From DASXRU01 sp036506395 (GTDB lineage Bacteria; Acidobacteriota; Blastocatellia; Pyrinomonadales; Pyrinomonadaceae): a stretch of 64,000 nucleotides of DNA. The DNA is taken from assembly GCA_036506395.1 (NCBI GenBank), contig DASXRU010000079.1, positions 1 to 64,000 on the forward strand, given 5' to 3'. This document shows, piece by piece, positions 16,375-26,000 of the stretch. Each line of letters starts with the position of its first letter. Position 1 is the first letter of the stretch. The position numbers and the translations under genes are program-made. The notes under the pieces were generated by a model. The model was given only the letters and a program-made list of their open reading frames with translations. It was not told the DNA's origin and searched no databases.

Positions 16375-17139
16375 CTACAAGACTTTTGGTGGAGGCGGCG
16401 CGGTGAACTGAGCGATGTCAGCAACCCCGAGACTGCTCTCGATCGCGCTGATCTGTTTCACAGCGTCTTCGAAACCGTCCTCACCGAACTGCTGGTGTTC
16501 GATGTCCTCAAACCTGTCGTTCATCTCGTCGAGCTGCTTCCCTGTCATGGTTTCTTTCCAGGCTGGAAAGATAATCGTGTCTTCTCTCGCGGCGTGGTTG
16601 CGATACATGAGCACGAAAGCCTCAAGACTTTTTGCCAGTGGTTCAGCATTGCCTGGCCCTAACTTCGCGCCCTGTGTCACGCTAATGATGTAATCCGTGA
16701 TCTCACGCCCGCGATTGTGCTGCGCGATAAGAATGTCCGGGTAAGTCGCAGCTTCGCCGCCGGCCTTCTTGACTGCCGGGAAGATGAAAGCTTCTTCGAG
16801 TTTCTTCTCGTGATACTCCTCGCCGAATGCTCGGAACAGCTTAGCCGTTTTCTGAAGCGCATCAGGAGCAATAGCGGAGGGATTGCCTCGAAGTTTGATC
16901 GCCGCCGCACTATAGACCAGCAACGCGCGTCTCAAGACTCCATGCTCGCGCATCAAGTCCTCAGTGGCGGTGACTTCACCTCCCATCTGATTCTCGTCCG
17001 GTTTCGCAGGCGATTCATTGCTCGCGTTCGCCTGCAAGTTTGTCCCAACTTCATCGCGGCACCCAGCTAACAACAATCCTGCACTTACTACCGTGGACGT
17101 GCGGATAAACTGACGGCGCGTGCTGTTCGATTCCATCAT
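16375..17139 (-). CDS. Tat-exported hemerythrin-domain lipoprotein
   Basis: 254 residues. The N-terminus STRRQFIRTSTVVSAGLLLA followed by GC has a twin-arginine motif and a lipobox, so it is probably exported folded and lipid-anchored. The hemerythrin-like four-helix domain (about 60-235) contributes His and Glu ligands: LMREHGVLRR, EEYHEKKLEEAFIFP, IAQHNRGREI, YRNHAAREDTIIFP and FEDIEHQQFGE. This matches a di-iron O2- or NO-binding site outside the cytoplasm. GGAGGG precedes a double ATG; either may be used. A second, cytoplasmic hemerythrin protein is encoded at 31031-31564. Confidence 0.88.
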   Translation of the reverse strand: MMESNSTRRQFIRTSTVVSAGLLLAGCRDEVGTNLQANASNESPAKPDENQMGGEVTATEDLMREHGVLRRALLVYSAAAIKLRGNPSAIAPDALQKTAKLFRAFGEEYHEKKLEEAFIFPAVKKAGGEAATYPDILIAQHNRGREITDYIISVTQGAKLGPGNAEPLAKSLEAFVLMYRNHAAREDTIIFPAWKETMTGKQLDEMNDRFEDIEHQQFGEDGFEDAVKQISAIESSLGVADIAQFTAPPPPKVL

Positions 17140-17430
17140 GGCCCTCCTGGCTTTCTACGTACATCATAGATTCGCTGCTCGCTGGATAAGAGGCTTCTCT
17201 CTTGCTCATCCAGCAGGCGAATTGAATTAGGTTGTCGGAGTGTAATAGCCACACGATACTGCCATCGATCTTTGCGGTCAATATTGTTACCTAAAACGTA
17301 TCAATTACCTTACCTGATCATCCTGGCTCTACAATCTGCTGAATTGCCGCAGCCGGCCCGGCCAACTCAAAAGCGACTTGAAGCTTCCCTAAGAGTGGAC
17401 TGATAATTCACAAAAGAAGGGTACGTCGTC

Positions 17431-18435
17431 ATGCTGAACAAGATTCTGGTTCTGTTTCTCTTTCTATTCCCAGTCTTCGCTTTTTGTGCATCCCGGCCAG
17501 TGACCAATGACATGAAAGTCACCATCCGAGAATACGACGTGCCGACGCCGAATTCGCGTCCGCATGATCCCGCAGTCGCTCCGGATGGCGCGCTGTGGTA
17601 CACGGGACAATTAGCGAATAAATTGGGCCGGTTAGATCCGAAGTCCGGTGAAATCAAGGAGTATCCGTTGAAAACCCCCGGTTCCGGTCCACATGGCCTC
17701 GCTGCTGATAAAGACGGCAACATTTGGTTCACGGCGAATTTCAAAGCATATATCGGCAAGCTCGATCCGCGTACAGGCGACGTAACGGAATACCCGATGC
17801 CCGATCCCCGCGCGCGCGATCCGCATAGCCTTGCATTTGATCGAGAGGGAATGATCTTCTTCACGACTCAGGACGGTAACTTTGTCGGCAAACTCGATCC
17901 AAAGACAGGCAAGATTGCGCTCAAGGAAGTACCAACGCCACACGCCCTTCCTTATGGCATTATCTTAGGACCAGACAGCGCAGCTTACTTTTGCGAATTT
18001 GGCAGTAACAAAATCGGGAGAATCGATCCGAAAACGCTTAACGTCACGGAAATTGTTTTGCCGGACCAGGGCGCGAGGCCACGGAGAATCGCGAACAATC
18101 CTGACGGCTTGATCTACTACAGCGACTTTGCGCGCGGCTTCATCGGCAGACTGGATCCCAAGACTGCCAAAGTCGAGGAGTGGGCATCGCCGGGCGGACC
18201 AAATTCGCATCCCTATGGGATCACCTCGACTTCGGATGGCACTGTTTGGTACAGCGAATCGGGCGTGAAGCCGAATACAGTTGTTGCCTTCAATCCAAAA
18301 ACGAAGTCGCTTCAGTCCTGGCCCATTCCTTCAGGCGGCGGCGTCGTACGCAACATGGTCGCCACGCCTGATGACAAGCTTTACCTGGCTTGCAGTGGCG
18401 TGAACAAAGTGGCGATAGCGGAAGTGAAACATTGA
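17431..18435 (+). CDS. Virginiamycin B lyase (Vgb)-like beta-propeller, exported
   Basis: 334 residues. A signal peptide (about 1-21) is followed by a repeated 42-residue blade with the pattern PxGLAxDxDGNIWFT...NKIGRLDPKTG...EYPLP, six or seven times, the streptogramin-lyase/NHL-like propeller. True Vgb enzymes linearise streptogramin B, but most environmental relatives with signal peptides are of unknown role, so the enzymatic name should not be taken literally. AAGAAGGG lies about ten bases before the ATG. The gene is transcribed alone; a frameshifted secreted-protein pseudogene converges on it. The 291 bases upstream are a divergent intergenic region with no ORF. Confidence 0.85.
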   Translation: MLNKILVLFLFLFPVFAFCASRPVTNDMKVTIREYDVPTPNSRPHDPAVAPDGALWYTGQLANKLGRLDPKSGEIKEYPLKTPGSGPHGLAADKDGNIWFTANFKAYIGKLDPRTGDVTEYPMPDPRARDPHSLAFDREGMIFFTTQDGNFVGKLDPKTGKIALKEVPTPHALPYGIILGPDSAAYFCEFGSNKIGRIDPKTLNVTEIVLPDQGARPRRIANNPDGLIYYSDFARGFIGRLDPKTAKVEEWASPGGPNSHPYGITSTSDGTVWYSESGVKPNTVVAFNPKTKSLQSWPIPSGGGVVRNMVATPDDKLYLACSGVNKVAIAEVKH

Positions 18436-18479
18436 GATCTTCTGCGACGTGAGGAATCGCAGGAGCGAAAGCGACCTGG

Positions 18480-19236
18480 GCTGTACTCGCAGGGCAAAGC
18501 TATTCACTTCAAGTCCAGGGTCGAGCTCCCCGCAGTAACCTGGCCCGACAGCGCCTTCGTTTGTAATTGGCCAGGCATGTTGTCAATGCATCGGTGGCGC
18601 TCGGAGGCTGGAAACTAGTTCCGACAGGCGGAATCACCGTGGCGCCAATCAGCGCGCCGGCATCGACGATACAGCTAGCAGTGACAGCATTAATGATCCT
18701 GTTCTTCGCCTGGTTTAGCTTTGCGGCGATCAACTGATGCGCAAGCGCAATTAGACCATTGCCGTCTGCCGGTGTGCTGAGGATGGTGCACAGATCTGTC
18801 TCGCTGTAGGTCACGGAGCCGAGCGTAAGCGACGTGACCGGCCACGAACTTCCGGCCTGCGCTATAACGTTATCGAGACCTGGATCGGCCGGCAGACAAC
18901 TCTGGAGGCCAAGTACTTTCCAATCATGAGAAGTGAATGTGCAGCCGACCTCGCCCCCGCCGCCACAGTCGAGCGTTGCGCAACTGAAATTGTCCGTAAA
19001 GGCGCTACGATTGAGGGTGCTCGTCGCGTGCCCGAAGGCGCGAAAAACGTAAGTCGTCCCGCACAACAAGTTGGCGGCACAGTTGGTTGACGCGCCACAT
19101 TTGGCGCACAGACAGTGATGTTGCGCGATACTTGAGTGCCACCAGCGCAAGAGAGCTGTGGCGCATCAATCTGTGTCTTCTTCCCCGCGGCGGAAGTAGC
19201 TATCGTAGCTGCGCTGCCGCCGAAAATGAATCCGGA
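18480..19236 (-). pseudogene. Frameshifted secreted-protein gene (Cys-rich, GNGLIALAHQLIAAKLN domain)
   Basis: Three frames must be joined to read one protein. Frame A (19236 to about 19100) gives KKTQIDAPQLSCAGGTQVSR then NITVCA. Frame B (about 19100 to 18565) gives ASTNCAANLLCGTTYVFRAF, later WPVTSLTLGSVTYSETDL and GNGLIALAHQLIAAKLNQAK. Frame C (below 18562) gives NEGAVGPGYCGELDPGLE. I recall intact relatives with this order as secreted proteins; compared with them, a segment is missing between frames A and B and one base is inserted in an A-run near 18560. It is a decayed or mis-assembled gene. Confidence 0.72.
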
Positions 19237-19297
19237 TCATAAACGAGTGGGGAATGGGCCGCCGGCACGTGGTGGATCCCCTTGCTATTGCGACGAA

Positions 19298-19522
19298 TCA
19301 ACCCGAAGTTTTCTGAGCGGACCCGGCCCTGCGCTCCTCGATCTGCTGGATCCTGGATCGCATCCACTGCTTGAGCGTCGCTTCCAGTTTTGCCTGATTA
19401 TCCTGCGCCTCAAGATCCTCGATCGTTTCGCCGGCTTCATTCAAAGAAATGAAGTGACAAGGAACCTCCGCTGCCAGGTGCTCGGCGCCGACGAAATCAA
19501 CCAGGGGACACCCGGAAATAGT
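19298..19522 (-). pseudogene. 5'-truncated third copy of the small Cys/His protein
   Basis: A minus-strand frame between a TAG at 19523-19525 and TGA at 19298 reads CPLVDFVGAEHLAAEVPCHF, ISLNEAGETIEDLEAQ and then KLEATLKQWMRSRIQQIEER. It aligns along its length with the C-terminal halves of the proteins at 22025-22411 and 50226-50618. The N-terminal half, including the first cysteine of the CxxCH motif, is absent, and the following His is Pro. No start codon or ribosome-binding site is present. It is a truncated relic about 2.5 kb from the intact copy. Confidence 0.8.
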
Positions 19523-19746
19523 CTAAAACCCAGGAGATTTGCCGTCTGTCCGCCGGCACACATAGATGAAGGTAGAGAGGAAAAAATGACAATCACGTTT
19601 AAGCCACAAAACGTTGCGTGATATCTCGCAATTGGTTTTGCCAGTCTCGGAATATCGCGCAGAGTTTGCAGCGTGATATAGGTCGATGCTCTGATGAAAG
19701 TGAAGCAGATCCATGGAAAGCGTTCTCGTTGCGTTTGGTTCACGAG

Positions 19747-19763
19747 GTGGCCTCGAACTTGCC
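19747..19763 (+). promoter_or_regulatory. Possible weak sigma-54 promoter before the glutamate-cysteine-ligase fusion
   Basis: GTGGCCTCGAACTTGCC has GG and GC 12 bases apart with TGGC and TTGC conserved, but departs from consensus at three positions of the -24 box. It is 27 bases before the ATG. The 267 bases upstream of that ATG hold no gene. Confidence 0.3.
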
Positions 19764-19789
19764 ATGCCGGTTAAGACACAACGGTTACT

Positions 19790-21751
19790 ATGGGCGAGCA
19801 TAACGTCGAACAGGAGCTTGATCAGCAAAAGCTGCATGAGTTCATGCAGGCTTTGCTGGCTGATTTGCGAGCGCTCGCGTTCATGTTGGAGCAGGGCCGC
19901 ATTGAGAGCGGAGTGCGCCGTATTGGCGCTGAGCAGGAAATGTTTCTCGTCGATCGCAACCTGCGGCCGGCGCCGCTCGCCATGGAAGTTCTTGAGCGTG
20001 CCGGCGATGACCGGCTAACGACTGAGATGGCGCGATTCAATCTGGAGGCCAACCTGACGCCGCTTGTATTGACCGGGCGCTGCTTCCACTTGATGCATGA
20101 AGAGTTGAAGGAACTCTTAGCGAAAGCGCAGTTGTCAGCGCTGGAGTTCGGAGCCGATGTACTACTCGCCGGAATCCTACCGACGCTGAGAGTTTCAGAT
20201 CTTACCCTTGCGAATCTGACGCCGCTGCCGCGCTATCAAGAGCTGAACCGTGCGGTGGCACAGCTACGAGGTGGACCTTTCTCGATCCACATCAAGGGGT
20301 TGGATGAACTGCAGCTCACGCACGACAACATGATGATGGAGTCGTGCAATACCAGCTTTCAAGTCCACTTTCAAGTGAACCCTTCCGAGTTCGTGGCCAC
20401 CTACAATATTGCTCAGGCGATCACCGCTCCGGTGCTGGCCGCTGCTGTCAATTCTCCACTCTTGTTTGGTCATCGATTATGGCAAGAGACGCGTCTCGCC
20501 CTCTTCCAGCATTCGGCCGACGCCCGTTCGCAGACCCAGCTTGCGCGCAGCCAGCCAACCCGCGTGGGCTTTGGCGAGCAATGGTTAAGGCAATCCGTAA
20601 TTGAGTTGCTGCACGATCAGATTGCGCGCTTTCGCCCGATCATGATCACGCGTCCTGACGAGGACCCGATGCAGGTCCTGGCGCGCGGCGAGATACCTTT
20701 GCTTTCCGCGCTACGCATGCATAACGGGACTGTCTGGCCGTGGAATCGAGCCTGCTACGGCGTCAGCAACGGGGTGGCACACCTGAGGATCGAAAACCGG
20801 GCGCTTCCGTCTGGACCAACCGCCATTGACGAGATTGCCAATGCAGCTTTCTTTGCCGGCCTGATGTTGTCTCTGCCAGGAGAGTACGGTGACATCTCCA
20901 AGCGGATGAGCTTTGACGATGCAAAAACGAACTTCTTTGCCGCGGCGCGATATGGTTTGAATGCTCAGTTCAACTGGATCGATGGGATAAGCTATTCGGC
21001 CTCGTCATTGATTCGGGATCACTTGCTGTTGCTGGCGCGGCAAGGTTTGGCAGGCGCCGGCGTCGATACGTCGGATATAGACACGTACCTGGGCGTTATC
21101 GAGGAAAGAGTGCAAAGTGGGCGAACCGGCGCGCAGTGGATGCTGAAGTCTCTCTCTGCCACCGAAGGTCCCGGACCCAAAGACATGCCATATCGGCTGC
21201 TCACTTCGGCGATGCTTCAGCGGCAAAAGGAGGGTAAACCGGTGCACACGTGGCCGATTATGGACTCGACGGATAATTCAGATTGGTGTCAGAGCTATCA
21301 AACCGTGGGGCAGTTCATGACCACCGATCTTTTCACGCTGCGTCCCGATGACCTCATTGATCTCGCCGCGAGTGTGATGGATTGGCGCCACATCCGTCAT
21401 GTTCCGGTCGAAGACAATGAAGGACGGCTTGTGGGCTTGATCACTCATCGCGCCTTACTGCGTTTGCTGAACCGCGCATCACAGACGCAGAACACCAGTC
21501 CTCTTACCGTGCGCGGGATCATGAAGACCGATCCGGTCACAGTCTCTTCCACCACCCCAACCCTGGAAGCGTTGGAATTAATGCGCTGCCACAAAGTAGG
21601 GTGCCTTCCCGTTGTGGACGACAACCGGCTCGTTGGCATCCTCACCTCCTACGATTTTCTCGACGCTTCCGCCCGCCTTTTCAAAGAACGACTAACTGCC
21701 TCTGAGAATCTTCGCGCCATAGCCCAGGGCTTAGGGTATGTTCCCGGCTAA
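19790..21751 (+). CDS. Glutamate-cysteine ligase (GCS2)-like enzyme fused to a C-terminal CBS pair
   Basis: 653 residues. Residues about 35-480 match the GCS2/YbdK-like carboxylate-amine ligase fold: RRIGAEQEMFLVD, FNLEANLTPLVLTG, a central NTSFQVHFQVNP strand and RIENRALPSGPT. These enzymes activate a carboxylate with ATP and join it to an amine, as in gamma-glutamylcysteine synthesis; the actual substrate is not shown. Residues about 500-640 are two CBS motifs (FMTTDLFTLRPDDLI and IMKTDPVTVSSTTP), so activity may respond to adenine nucleotides. No ribosome-binding site precedes the ATG. A weak sigma-54-like site lies just upstream. It is followed by a stem-loop. Confidence 0.85.
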   Translation: MGEHNVEQELDQQKLHEFMQALLADLRALAFMLEQGRIESGVRRIGAEQEMFLVDRNLRPAPLAMEVLERAGDDRLTTEMARFNLEANLTPLVLTGRCFHLMHEELKELLAKAQLSALEFGADVLLAGILPTLRVSDLTLANLTPLPRYQELNRAVAQLRGGPFSIHIKGLDELQLTHDNMMMESCNTSFQVHFQVNPSEFVATYNIAQAITAPVLAAAVNSPLLFGHRLWQETRLALFQHSADARSQTQLARSQPTRVGFGEQWLRQSVIELLHDQIARFRPIMITRPDEDPMQVLARGEIPLLSALRMHNGTVWPWNRACYGVSNGVAHLRIENRALPSGPTAIDEIANAAFFAGLMLSLPGEYGDISKRMSFDDAKTNFFAAARYGLNAQFNWIDGISYSASSLIRDHLLLLARQGLAGAGVDTSDIDTYLGVIEERVQSGRTGAQWMLKSLSATEGPGPKDMPYRLLTSAMLQRQKEGKPVHTWPIMDSTDNSDWCQSYQTVGQFMTTDLFTLRPDDLIDLAASVMDWRHIRHVPVEDNEGRLVGLITHRALLRLLNRASQTQNTSPLTVRGIMKTDPVTVSSTTPTLEALELMRCHKVGCLPVVDDNRLVGILTSYDFLDASARLFKERLTASENLRAIAQGLGYVPG

Positions 21752-21756
21752 GGTTT

Positions 21757-21779
21757 AGAGACGGACTTCGCCCGTCTCT
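21757..21779 (+). terminator. Stem-loop after the glutamate-cysteine-ligase fusion gene
   Basis: AGAGACGG at 21757-21764 pairs with CCGTCTCT at 21772-21779 around a seven-base loop, starting five bases after the stop codon. It is followed by AGGGGG rather than a T-run, so factor-independent termination is only tentative. Confidence 0.5.
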
Positions 21780-21913
21780 GAGGGGGCAAGTCGCATCATT
21801 CAGACAGAGGCTTTGGAGGTTCGCTTGCGGGGTTTCACGCAACTCCGTGAGCAAGTTTTCTCAGGCTTACGCCGCCAATCTCCTGCTTTTCGCGCAAATC
21901 CGCCATTCAATCT

Positions 21914-21930
21914 CCGGCATGTTGGTTGCT
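21914..21930 (+). promoter_or_regulatory. Sigma-54 -24/-12 promoter for the small Cys/His protein gene
   Basis: CCGGCATGTTGGTTGCT: GG at 21916-21917 and GC at 21928-21929 are 12 bases apart, with GGCAT and TTGCT as in consensus. It lies about 95 bases before the ATG at 22025 and fits no coding frame. Confidence 0.6.
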
Positions 21931-22024
21931 CTCTACAGAGTTTCGGGAGCCGCATATAGAGCGAACCAAAGCAGCGGCAGCTGCCTGGGACTCAGACTAG
22001 AGAAGCACTGGAGGTTTGATTGCC

Positions 22025-22411
22025 ATGACTAAAGACGGTCGCGATATTGTCGAAGTTCTACAACAGGAACTCAGCTTCATCGAAAAGGGCGGATATGGTC
22101 GATCGGTTCGCACGCCGTGGTTGCCAAAATCCATCTTCCAGGATTCTCTATCTTGTCTTAATTACGGTTATCCCTACCGCGCTCACCCGTGCAGTGAGTG
22201 CCACTTACTCGATTTCGTTGCGCCCGAACACCGCTCGGAGGAGGTGCCCTGTCACTACATCTCCCTGGATAAGGCAGGTGACACCATCGAAGAGCTGGAG
22301 TCCGAGGGCAACGAATTGCGGGCGCAAAACCTGGTAAGAGAGTGGCTACGCACCCAAATCAATCAGATCCAAACAGAACGCACTAAATCGTTCTGGCAAA
22401 AGATCGATTGA
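22025..22411 (+). CDS. Small Cys/His protein, HPCxxCHLxDFV family, copy 1
   Basis: 128 residues from ATG at 22025, with GGAGG ten bases upstream. An N-terminal segment (DIVEVLQQELSFIEKGGYGR, then SVRTPW) leads to CLNYGYPYRAHPCSECHLLD and RSEEVPCHYISL; the C-terminal third is a predicted amphipathic helix. The cysteines and histidines CxxCH and PCH are conserved in the paralog at 50226-50618. There is no signal peptide, so CSECH is more likely a metal site (zinc, or iron) than a haem site. I know of no characterised family member. A sigma-54-type promoter precedes it and hsp20 follows. Confidence 0.8.
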   Translation: MTKDGRDIVEVLQQELSFIEKGGYGRSVRTPWLPKSIFQDSLSCLNYGYPYRAHPCSECHLLDFVAPEHRSEEVPCHYISLDKAGDTIEELESEGNELRAQNLVREWLRTQINQIQTERTKSFWQKID

Positions 22412-22493
22412 TCCTTCTTCCTGGGTGAGCGCGGATTTTCAAAGAAGTCTTCGTTCAGGGTGTGAACTCTGAAAAGAAAGGAGGAATAGACAA

Positions 22494-22970
22494 ATGACAC
22501 CGGAAAGTCTCATGACACCATCGAAGAACTTCATCATGGATCCATTTCGTATGCTCACCAACATGAATCCCATGCTTGAGGAGCCCCTGACCATGCTGCG
22601 GCCGATGTTTCCGATGGAAGAGAACTACTGGCCGATGAAGCCATGGACGCCGAGGTGCGACATCTTCGAGACCGACAAGGCACTTGTGCTCAAGTTTGAA
22701 CTCCCGGAGGTGAAGCGGGAAGACGTCAAGGTGACCATGGAGAACAATGCGCTCACTCTGCGAGGCGAGCGCAAGTTTGAAGAGGAGACCGATCGCGACA
22801 ACTATCATCGCATCGAGCGCCACTATGGCGAGTTCATGCGGACCTTCAGTGTTCCCATGTTCGTGGACGCCACGAAGATCAACGCCGAATTCAAACATGG
22901 CGTGCTGACAGTGACGCTACCGAAACGCGCGGAAGCAAGAGCGAAACAGATTGACGTGAAGGTCAACTGA
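22494..22970 (+). CDS. Hsp20/alpha-crystallin small heat-shock protein, copy 2
   Basis: 158 residues. A Met/Pro-rich N-terminus (FRMLTNMNPMLEEPLTMLRP) precedes the alpha-crystallin domain (about 55-150): CDIFETDKALVLKFELPEVK, GERKFEEETDRDNYHRIERH and ELKHGVLTVTLPKR-type end. It is only distantly like copy 1 and has no basic N-terminal extension. GAAAGGAGG precedes the ATG. It lies 82 bases after the Cys/His protein gene and may share its sigma-54-type promoter; two hairpins separate it from the next gene. Confidence 0.92.
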   Translation: MTPESLMTPSKNFIMDPFRMLTNMNPMLEEPLTMLRPMFPMEENYWPMKPWTPRCDIFETDKALVLKFELPEVKREDVKVTMENNALTLRGERKFEEETDRDNYHRIERHYGEFMRTFSVPMFVDATKINAEFKHGVLTVTLPKRAEARAKQIDVKVN

Positions 22971-22986
22971 TCGCCTGGAGAGAGTA

Positions 22987-23049
22987 GAGGTTCGCGATTG
23001 AACCTCTTCCGAAAGCCGCAGGCGGTCTGCAGAATAGATCGCCTGCGGC
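22987..23049 (+). terminator. Two consecutive hairpins between hsp20 and the pyruvate oxidoreductase gene
   Basis: GAGGTTC at 22987-22993 pairs with GAACCTC at 23000-23006. GCCGCAGGCG at 23015-23024 pairs perfectly with CGCCTGCGGC at 23040-23049. No T-run follows. The second stem ends 28 bases before the ATG of the next gene, so it may affect that gene's leader as well as ending the hsp20 transcript. Confidence 0.5.
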
Positions 23050-23077
23050 GTCATTTAGGGGCTATGTGGGAAATCAA

Positions 23078-26000
23078 ATGATCAAGCAGGACACTACTAC
23101 CATCGACGGCAACGAAGCCGCGGCCTACATCGCTTTCAAGACCAACGAAGTAATCGCGATCTATCCGATCACGCCGTCATCGGCGATGGGTGAGTCGGCG
23201 GACGGCTGGGCCGCGCAGCATGAAAAGAACATTTGGGGCATGACACCCCTGGTGCGAGAGATGCAATCTGAAGGCGGCGCGGCCGGCGCGGTTCACGGCA
23301 CACTGCAAACCGGCTCCCTGACAACTACCTTCACGTCAAGCCAGGGATTGCTGCTGATGATCCCAAACATGTTTAAGATTGCTGGCGAACAGACGAGCAC
23401 TGTCTTTCACATTGCCGCCCGATCGGTGGCGACCCATGCGCTTTCCATCTTTGGCGATCACAGCGACGTAATGGCGACGCGCTCGACCGGGTGGGCGATG
23501 CTCTTTGCCAACTCGGTGCAGGAAGTGATGGATTTTGCATTGATTGCTCAAGCCGCCACGTTGCGTTCGCGCGTTCCTTTCCTGCACGTCTTTGACGGCT
23601 TTCGCACTTCGCACGAAGTGATGAAAATTGAAAGACTCTCGGAAGAGACCATCCGCGAGATGATAGACGACCTGCTGGTTCAGGCACATCGCGGACGCGC
23701 GTTGACTCCCGATCGACCCGTCATGCGCGGCTCGGCCCAGAACCCTGACGTCTTTTTCCAATCGCGCGAAAGAGCTAATTCGCTTTATCTGGAAACGCCG
23801 GCGATCGTCGAGCAAGAGATGAACCGATTTGCTTCGCTCACCGGCAGGCAATATCACCTTTTCAATTATGTCGGAGCGCCTGATGCCGAACGAGTAATGG
23901 TCATGATGGGGTCCGGCTGTGAGACGGCCGAAGAGACTGTGAGAGCGCTCCGCGCGAACGGTGAAAAGGTTGGTTTGTTGAAAGTGCGTCTATATCGCCC
24001 GTTCCCGGTTGAGCGTTTGGTAGCAGCATTGCCACGTTCAGTGAAGGCGATCGCCGTGCTTGATCGAACGAAAGAACCAGGCAGTGCCGGCGAGCCGCTC
24101 TACCAGGACGTGATTACCGCGCTTGCCGAAGAAGCCGCAAATTGCCCTACCGACTTTGCGCTAAGGCCGCGGGTAGTCGGAGGTCGCTACGGCCTGGCGT
24201 CAAAAGAGTTCACGCCCGCGATGGTCAAGGCCGTCTTTGACGAGTTGAATGAAGAACGGCCAAAGAACCATTTCAGTGTCGGCATCGTCGATGATGTGAC
24301 GTTTACTTCGCTTCCGGTCGATCCAAACTTCGATACCGAACCCAAAGATCAAGTGCGCGCGATGTTTTGGGGACTTGGGGCGGATGGGACGGTCAGCGCC
24401 AACAAGAACTCGATCAAGATCATTGGCGAGGAGACACCCAACTACGCGCAGGGATACTTCGTTTATGACTCGAAGAAATCGGGAGCGATGACTGTTTCAC
24501 ACCTGCGCTTTGGAGCGCAGCCGATCAAGAGCACCTACCTGATTCAGCGGGCAAACTTCATAGCGGTTCATCAGTTCAATTTTATTGAGCGCTATCCAGT
24601 GCTCGACGCGGCTGTGGATGGCGCGACAATGCTGTTGAATAGTCCTTACGAAGCCAATGAGGCTTGGCTGCATCTGCCGCGAAAAGTGCAGCAAACGATC
24701 ATTGACAAGGGCATCAAGGTCTATTCGATTAACGCAAACGCGGTTGCGAAAGAAACACAGCTCGGCAATCGCATTAACACAATTATGCAGACATGCTTCT
24801 TTGCCATCTGCGGTGTGCTGCCGCAGGAAGAAGCCATCGAGAAAATCAAACAATCAATTCGTAAAACCTACGGCAGGCGCGGCGAGCCGGTGGTGCGACA
24901 GAACTTTGCGGCGGTAGATGCAGCGCTGGCGCACCTGCACGAGATCCCAATTCCCGCGCAAGCCACCAGCAAGCTCGAACCCCTGAAAGCTATTGCCTGC
25001 GAAGCGCCCGAGTTTGTGCGACACGTGACTGGCGAGATCATGGCCGGACGCGGCGATCAGTTGCCGGTGAGCGCGTTTCCGCTCGACGGCACATATCCGG
25101 TAAGCACTTCCCAATGGGAGAAACGGAACATTGCGGAGGAAGTGCCGGTGTGGGAGCCTGATCTCTGCATCGAGTGCGGCAAGTGCGTCCTGGTCTGTCC
25201 GCATTCGACGATTCGCGCGAAAGTGTGCGACGAAGCTGACCTCGCCGACGCGCCCCAAGGCTTCAAACACATTCCGGCAAAGTGGCGGGAACTACCTGAC
25301 AAGCGCTATACAATTCAAGTCGCCGTCGAAGACTGCACCGGTTGCCGGCTTTGCGTCGAAGTTTGCCCAGCCACGGACAAAAGGGATCCGTCACGCAAGT
25401 CTCTGAACATGCATCCGCAGTTGCCTCTGCGCGAACGCGAGCGCGCGAACTGGAATTTCTTTCTTAACCTGCCGGATATTCAGAAAAACGGCCACCTCAC
25501 TTTTGGCTCAGTAAAGAACGTGCAACTGCTGCAGCCGCTTTTTGAATTCTCGGGCGCGTGCGCCGGTTGCGGTGAGACGCCGTACATCAAATTGCTGACT
25601 CAGCTATTTGGCGATCACGCTATCATTGCCAACGCCACCGGGTGTTCAAGCATCTATGGCGGCAATCTGCCGACTACTCCGTACACGACGAATCGCGAAG
25701 GCCGAGGACCGGCATGGAGCAACTCATTATTTGAAGACAACGCCGAGTTCGGCCTTGGCATGCGCATGGCGCTCGATCATCAAGCCGCTTATGCGAAAGA
25801 CCTGGTGAAGAGACTCCGGCATGAGATCGGAAACGAGCTTGCCGATGCTTTACTCAGCAGGGACCAATCGTCCGACCAGGGCATCAATACGGAACGCGAG
25901 CTGGTAATCCAATTGAAGGCGAAGCTCGCGGCCTGCAATCAAGTTGAAGCGCGCGATCTGCTGAGCGTGGCTGATGCGCTGGTGAAGAAGAACGTTTGGA

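Noticed and set aside
17190..17206. GAGGCTTCTCTCTTGCT with 12-base GG-GC spacing
   Set aside because: Only GG, C and TTGCT fit; the -24 box is otherwise wrong and it is over 200 bases from the next start.
17431..18435. Antibiotic-resistance function (virginiamycin B lyase)
   Set aside because: Exported propellers of this type are widespread; nothing here shows streptogramin lyase activity.
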